NCBI RefSeq assembly: GCF_003612055.1
Contig: NZ_RAWB01000030.1
Span: 1 to 34,358, forward strand
Length of the DNA stretch: 34,358 nt
Direction: 5' to 3'
Origin: Corallococcus llansteffanensis
Lineage (GTDB): Bacteria > Myxococcota > Myxococcia > Myxococcales > Myxococcaceae
This document shows, one piece after another, positions 30,713 to 34,358 of the stretch (the first letter of the stretch is position 1; each line of letters opens with the position of its first letter). The translations under genes were made by a program, and so were the position numbers. The notes below the pieces were generated by a model that saw only the letters and a program-made list of their open reading frames with translations, ran no database searches and was not told where the DNA came from.

Positions 30713-30727
30713 AGCGACCGCGTCGCT
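30713..30727. promoter_or_regulatory. candidate operator AGCGAC-N3-GTCGCT
   Basis: A perfect 6-bp inverted repeat with spacer CGC in the 106-bp divergent region between LysR and RidA genes, close to the LysR start. It may be the LysR autoregulatory site; it does not show the T-N11-A form exactly. Confidence 0.35.
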
Positions 30728-30801
30728 GAAGAGGGGAACGCCGTTCGTCAATGGGCCCGGTATACGAGCCCGGCATCCACCCATTCGTCTGGAGCGCCTC
30801 C

Positions 30802-31206
30802 ATGCCCGTGACCCTGATCAACCCCGATGGACTCATGAAGCCCGACGTGTACCGGCAGGTGGCGATCGCCACCGGCACCCGGCAGGTACACGTCGCAGGA
30901 CAGGTCGCGTACGACGCGGAGGGGCAGCTCGTCGCGCGGGGGGACCTGGCGGGACAGGTGGCGCAGGCCTACCGCAACGTCGCCATCGCCCTGGCGGCTG
31001 CCGGGGCGACGTTCAGCGACGTCGTCCGGCTGACGTTCTACGTGGTCGACTGGAAGCATGAATTGATGCCAGCCTTCCTCGCCGGCATCGAGCAGGTCTC
31101 CAAGGAGTTGCGGATCGTCCCGGCGCCGGCGTCGCTCATCGGGGTTTCCGTGCTCTTCGAGCCGGGCGTCCTCGTGGAGATCGAAGCCACCGCAGTCGTG
31201 GACTGA
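30802..31206 (+). CDS. RidA family protein, arginine replaced
   Basis: 134 residues from the ATG at 30802 (GGAG eight bases upstream). The fold is clear: YRQVAIATGTRQVHVAGQVA, GDLAGQVAQAYRNVAIALAA, FSDVVRLTFYVVDW and the end VLVEIEATAVV. RidA proteins are trimeric and hydrolyse reactive enamine/imine intermediates. The arginine that binds the substrate carboxylate (P-A-R in RidA) aligns with Ser111 here (P-A-S), so this belongs to a Rid subgroup without the standard imine deaminase arginine. It is divergently transcribed from a LysR gene, which probably senses a related metabolite. Confidence 0.92.
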   Translation: MPVTLINPDGLMKPDVYRQVAIATGTRQVHVAGQVAYDAEGQLVARGDLAGQVAQAYRNVAIALAAAGATFSDVVRLTFYVVDWKHELMPAFLAGIEQVSKELRIVPAPASLIGVSVLFEPGVLVEIEATAVVD

Positions 31207-31271
31207 GCTGTTTCGGTGAGTGTCAAAGCCGCCGCCGCCGCCCGGGGCACGTCACGCCGTGTGCCCCTGGC

Positions 31272-32249
31272 TCAGAACAGGTTGGCGATGTCCTTCACCG
31301 GCTGCGGCGCGGCCTCGGTGCTCCCCAGCGCGCCCATGACGCCTCCGAAGATCATGGACGCCGGGTTGGCGCGGCCCTTCGTGATGGACCCGACGACGCC
31401 CTCCGCGGCGCCCTTCAAGGTGTTGAAGTAGCCGGTCGCGGCGCCCTCGAGGACTCCCTTGAAGCCCCCTTCCGAGTTGCCGATCCCCGTCAGGACGTTG
31501 CTGACTCCCGGCAGGAACCACAGGGCCTTGCCCGCCTCGCCCGCGAACCACTGGAAGTTGTCCTTGTTGCTGCCGTCCGCCTTGACGTGGGTGTCCTTCG
31601 TGGTCGGCAACTGGTGGTCGCCCAGGAAGGAGTAGCCCTTCTCGGCGAAGTCCTTGAGCATGCCGGCCTCCGTGCCGTGGCGCGCATCGCCGTCCTTGGT
31701 GATGCCCTCGATGTTGCCGTCGCCCTGGCCGTTCTGGACCTTGCTCGCGCGGTCCCCACCCGTGGAGGCCTTGGCGCTGTCGATGAACTCCAGCACCTGG
31801 GTCAGCCGGTAGACGCCGTCGGCGTTCTGCTTCGGGTCCTTCAGGTCGAGCTTGGGGTCGACGCCGGTCTGCTTGCACAGCTGCTCGAACTTGATGTCCT
31901 TCTGGCGGCCCAGCTTCTTCAGCACGGGCGAGTCATCGACAATCTGCGCCGCCGTCCGGGTGTCGCCAGCCGGCCGCTTGTCGTTGGCGCTCGGGATGCC
32001 AGAGCCGGAGGACCGGGGAGCCGCGGCAGCCGGCTGGAGCTCCGGGGAGCGGGGCTGCCTCCGGTTGATGACCGCCGCGGGCTCGAAGGAATCCACCGGG
32101 CTGAAGCCCCGTGCGCCCTGGGGGCTTCGAGCCCGCACGTCCTGAACGGGTCCCGCCGACAGCAGCTGCTTCGGGTTGACGGGAGCGGACGGAGCCGTGC
32201 TTGGACGCAGCATGGAAGACGAGAGGGCCGTGGGCTTGGCGAGGATCAT
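31272..32249 (-). CDS. uncharacterised protein with disordered N-terminus
   Basis: 325 residues. Residues about 1-100 are low-complexity, rich in Pro, Ser, Ala and Arg. Residues about 100-215 look folded (AAQIVDDSPVLKKLGRQKDI, VYRLTQVLEFIDSAKA, GDGNIEGITKDGDARHGTEA, GMLKDFAEKGYSFLG). The last 100 are Gly- and Ala-rich amphipathic segments (GVLEGAATGYFNTLKGAAEG, ASMIFGGVMGALGS) as in membrane-active or secreted proteins. There is no signal peptide. GGTGA lies five bases before the start. I recognise no family. A type-III or type-VI-like effector is one possibility, unproven. Confidence 0.8.
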   Translation of the reverse strand: MILAKPTALSSSMLRPSTAPSAPVNPKQLLSAGPVQDVRARSPQGARGFSPVDSFEPAAVINRRQPRSPELQPAAAAPRSSGSGIPSANDKRPAGDTRTAAQIVDDSPVLKKLGRQKDIKFEQLCKQTGVDPKLDLKDPKQNADGVYRLTQVLEFIDSAKASTGGDRASKVQNGQGDGNIEGITKDGDARHGTEAGMLKDFAEKGYSFLGDHQLPTTKDTHVKADGSNKDNFQWFAGEAGKALWFLPGVSNVLTGIGNSEGGFKGVLEGAATGYFNTLKGAAEGVVGSITKGRANPASMIFGGVMGALGSTEAAPQPVKDIANLF

Positions 32250-32283
32250 GGGGTCACCGGGTTCGGGACATCGATGCGCCGTC

Positions 32284-32418
32284 TCATTGCAGCGCGGATG
32301 CCAACCCGGTGGGCTCCCGCAACCCGTCGATTTCCCAGGGTTCGGATGACTTCGGGGAACGCGCGTCAGGCCTCCAGCCGGTGACCGCGGTCACCAGGAG
32401 GATGGCGCCAGTCACCAT
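32284..32418 (-). CDS. candidate small membrane protein (44 aa)
   Basis: Read on the minus strand, this begins 24 bp after the M48 stop: MVTGAILLVTAVTGWRPDAR and then SPKSSEPWEIDGLREPTGLA, with a stop at 32284. One hydrophobic segment (residues 3-14) is followed by a polar tail. Third positions are GC-rich as in real genes. There is no good Shine-Dalgarno, so expression would depend on coupling with the M48 gene. Confidence 0.35.
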   Translation of the reverse strand: MVTGAILLVTAVTGWRPDARSPKSSEPWEIDGLREPTGLASALQ

Positions 32419-32442
32419 GGCGCCCGCGGGCGGAGCTCCCGC

Positions 32443-34320
32443 TCAGGCGGCCTGCGAGTCGGGACGGTGCGCCTTCATGAACCTGTGTCGTCCCAGGTAG
32501 CCCTGGAAGGCCTGGAGCACCGCATCCGGATCCTTGAGCTTGCTCAGGCAGATGGAGCGCCGGCGGGTGAAGCGGCCTTCTCCAATGACATCCAGGTCCA
32601 GGTACTTCTTGAACAGGCGCTCGGCGGTGGAGGCGGTAGCGACCTGGTCGAACAGGACGGGCTGCTCCCACTCCGTGCAGCTCACCTGCGCATGGTCCAT
32701 CCGCACCTCGTAGCCGTCCTCCTTGCTTTCGAAGACCTTCGGCGGGAAGTGCTTCTCCACGAGTTGCCGCTCCTCGTCCGTGGCCGGTTCGTAGCGGCAG
32801 GCGAGTGCCAGGTCATGGGCCTGGGCGAAGCGCTCCTCGTAGACGCCCCACAGCCGCGCCTCGATGGCCTCCGCGTCCACGATGGCGTCCACCCACGAGG
32901 ACGCCACGGGCTCCAGAAGCGCCTGCGACATGTCCGCGGGCTTGAGGTGGACGCCCACGTTCTCCATGCGCGCGGCCAGGGGCGGATGGGAGTCGAAGGG
33001 ATGGGGTGTCACGGCACGCTGCAAGTCGTCGTGCACCGCCTCGGACCGGGCATACTCGGAGAAGCCGTGCGCGACCCGCTGCGCGATGGCCACCGAGTGG
33101 TGCCGCGCATCCTCGGCGAAGAGCTTCTCCTCCACGCGCGCACGGAAGCTTGCGTACGCGCCCACCTTCACCAGCGAGCGGGCGATGTCCTGCCCCGACG
33201 TCACCCCCGCCGCCAGCCGGTCCGCCGCGAGCTCACTGGCGCGCTGGCCGCGGCCCAGCGACAGCTCGAACAGCACGCGATAGGCCCTCATGAAATAGAA
33301 GATGGGCAGCGTCATGCCGCCCTCGTGCAGCGTCTGCAGGTAGTGGCCGAAGTGCGACAGCACGGGCGCCAGCCGCTTGCTGTGCCCCGTGTCGCCTCCC
33401 AGGAGGTGCCCCATCTCGTGCGCCAGCACCGCCTCCGCCTCGGAGCGCTCCAGCATGCGCAGCAGGGACAGGCTCACGAAGAGCGTGCGGCCCGAGAGCA
33501 TGCGCCCGCCTACGCGCACTTCATGCTCGGTGACGAAGAAGTTGGTGTCGATGCCCGCGAGGATGTGGTCGGGCGGGGACGTCTTCAGCCGCTCGCACAG
33601 CCGGCGCACGCAGGCCCACAGCTCCGGGGCCCGCTCCTCGGTGACTTCCTCCGCCTCCACCTCGAAGTCCGTGGGCGGGCGATGGAAGATGGCCACGACC
33701 ACCACGAACACGGCGATCAAAGCCACGCCGGCCATGAGGAGGATGAGCTTCGGGTAGTAGCTGTGGAACCACAGCGCGGTCGTCCAGTAGGAGAGCCACA
33801 CCAGCAGGGCGCCCTGTCCCAGCACCTGGAGCGCGCTGGAGATGCGGAGCACGTGCCAGCCGACCACGAAGCCGCCGTACTGGAAGGGGCGTGAGATGAA
33901 CGCCGCCAGGCCGCACAGGAGCGCGATCCCCGTGGAGGCAAGCCCGAGCGCCAGCAGGATCCAGGAGGCAAGACGGGCCCACTGGAACTGCTTCAGGTCC
34001 GAGCACGCGTCGCCCAGGCTGTTGCGGTAGCGCGTCAGCTCCACGTCGTCGCCCAGACAGGCCGCCGACGCAGGGACCGCGCGGTAGAAGGCGAACGCCT
34101 CCTGACGGTCCGCGTCGCTCAACGACATGTCCTGGTCCAGCTGCCTCTTGATGGCTTCGAGCACATCCGCGTCGAAGCGGTCGGAGGCATGACCGGAGAA
34201 CCAGAGCCCGAACAGCGGCAGGGCAAAGAGCAGCAGCGCAGGCGGCACGAGGCCGCGGACGAAACCTGGGGATTTCCGAGAGGAGGCCATGGGAGCTGGC
34301 GAACCAGCATAGCGCGCCAC
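32443..34320 (-). CDS. membrane M48-family metalloprotease
   Basis: 625 residues with a GTG start at 34320, supported by GGAG eight bases upstream; an ATG at 34290 is the alternative. Membrane helices lie near 23-42, 117-140, 150-180 and 190-212. The zinc site is LAHEMGHLLGGD (His301, Glu302, His305) with the third ligand Glu363 in ASELAADRLA. FDSHPPLAARMENV is the usual M48 strand. A further 200 residues follow. M48 enzymes (HtpX/Ste24/BepA-like) process membrane or outer-membrane proteins. The four N-terminal helices and the long tail set it apart from HtpX. Confidence 0.93.
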   Translation of the reverse strand: MARYAGSPAPMASSRKSPGFVRGLVPPALLLFALPLFGLWFSGHASDRFDADVLEAIKRQLDQDMSLSDADRQEAFAFYRAVPASAACLGDDVELTRYRNSLGDACSDLKQFQWARLASWILLALGLASTGIALLCGLAAFISRPFQYGGFVVGWHVLRISSALQVLGQGALLVWLSYWTTALWFHSYYPKLILLMAGVALIAVFVVVVAIFHRPPTDFEVEAEEVTEERAPELWACVRRLCERLKTSPPDHILAGIDTNFFVTEHEVRVGGRMLSGRTLFVSLSLLRMLERSEAEAVLAHEMGHLLGGDTGHSKRLAPVLSHFGHYLQTLHEGGMTLPIFYFMRAYRVLFELSLGRGQRASELAADRLAAGVTSGQDIARSLVKVGAYASFRARVEEKLFAEDARHHSVAIAQRVAHGFSEYARSEAVHDDLQRAVTPHPFDSHPPLAARMENVGVHLKPADMSQALLEPVASSWVDAIVDAEAIEARLWGVYEERFAQAHDLALACRYEPATDEERQLVEKHFPPKVFESKEDGYEVRMDHAQVSCTEWEQPVLFDQVATASTAERLFKKYLDLDVIGEGRFTRRRSICLSKLKDPDAVLQAFQGYLGRHRFMKAHRPDSQAA

Positions 34321-34358
34321 GCGACCGCTCCAGCCCCCACCCTCAACATGGCTTCTCT

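Overview
The window is very GC-rich DNA with strong third-position GC bias. Secreted proteins and lipoproteins, LysR and ECF regulators, and bacterial pre-peptidase C-terminal (PPC) domains are abundant, and operons are short. This fits a predatory or soil myxobacterium (Myxococcota, probably the Myxococcus/Corallococcus branch). That assignment is inferred from gene style; no rRNA or marker gene is present. The region is accessory in character: few conserved housekeeping genes, many single-gene units, and at least seven decayed gene fragments between intact genes.

Layout. 1-2 kb: a tRNA-like 3' half, a secreted aromatic-rich protein and a PPC lipoprotein. 2-4.3 kb: an amino-acid ABC importer whose binding protein and permease are fused. 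4.4-5.2 kb: a carboxymuconolactone decarboxylase (CMD/AhpD) gene followed in frame by the tail of a lost ECF41-type sigma factor, then a collapsed PPC remnant. 5.2-8.0 kb: a repeat-type beta protein and a three-gene operon of secreted cysteine-containing proteins, two of them paralogous. 8.3-12.2 kb: a PhzF-like isomerase, an M61 peptidase lacking its catalytic glutamate, and a divergent LysR regulator. 12.2-17.4 kb: an O-methyltransferase, a PPC remnant, a METTL25/RRNAD1-like methyltransferase, a beta-lactamase-fold hydrolase and a D-2-hydroxyacid dehydrogenase. 17.7-19.7 kb: an acidic hypothetical protein and a protein with WGR-like and SUKH-like regions. 19.8-24.5 kb: a hexapeptide acetyltransferase, then a same-strand run of NAD(P)-binding protein, two tandem ECF sigma factors with SnoaL-like tails, an alpha/beta hydrolase and a DUF6714-like protein, ending at an IS701-type transposase scrap. 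24.7-27.7 kb: two beta-helix lipoproteins, a second tRNA-like 3' half and a cysteine-rich lipoprotein. 27.8-34.3 kb: an EamA transporter, decayed fragments, a LysR/RidA divergent pair, an uncharacterised 325-residue protein and a membrane M48 metalloprotease.

How the genes may work together. The clearest functional groups are the importer (2.06-4.3 kb), the secreted operon (6.0-8.0 kb), the ECF cluster (20.6-24.0 kb) in which sigma factors sit next to the enzymes they probably control, and two LysR/target divergent pairs. The strongest leads for something new are the secreted paralogue operon, the E-to-G M61 protein, the bacterial METTL25-like protein, the WGR/SUKH-like protein and the tandem beta-helix lipoproteins. 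No CRISPR array, phage gene block or intact insertion sequence was seen.
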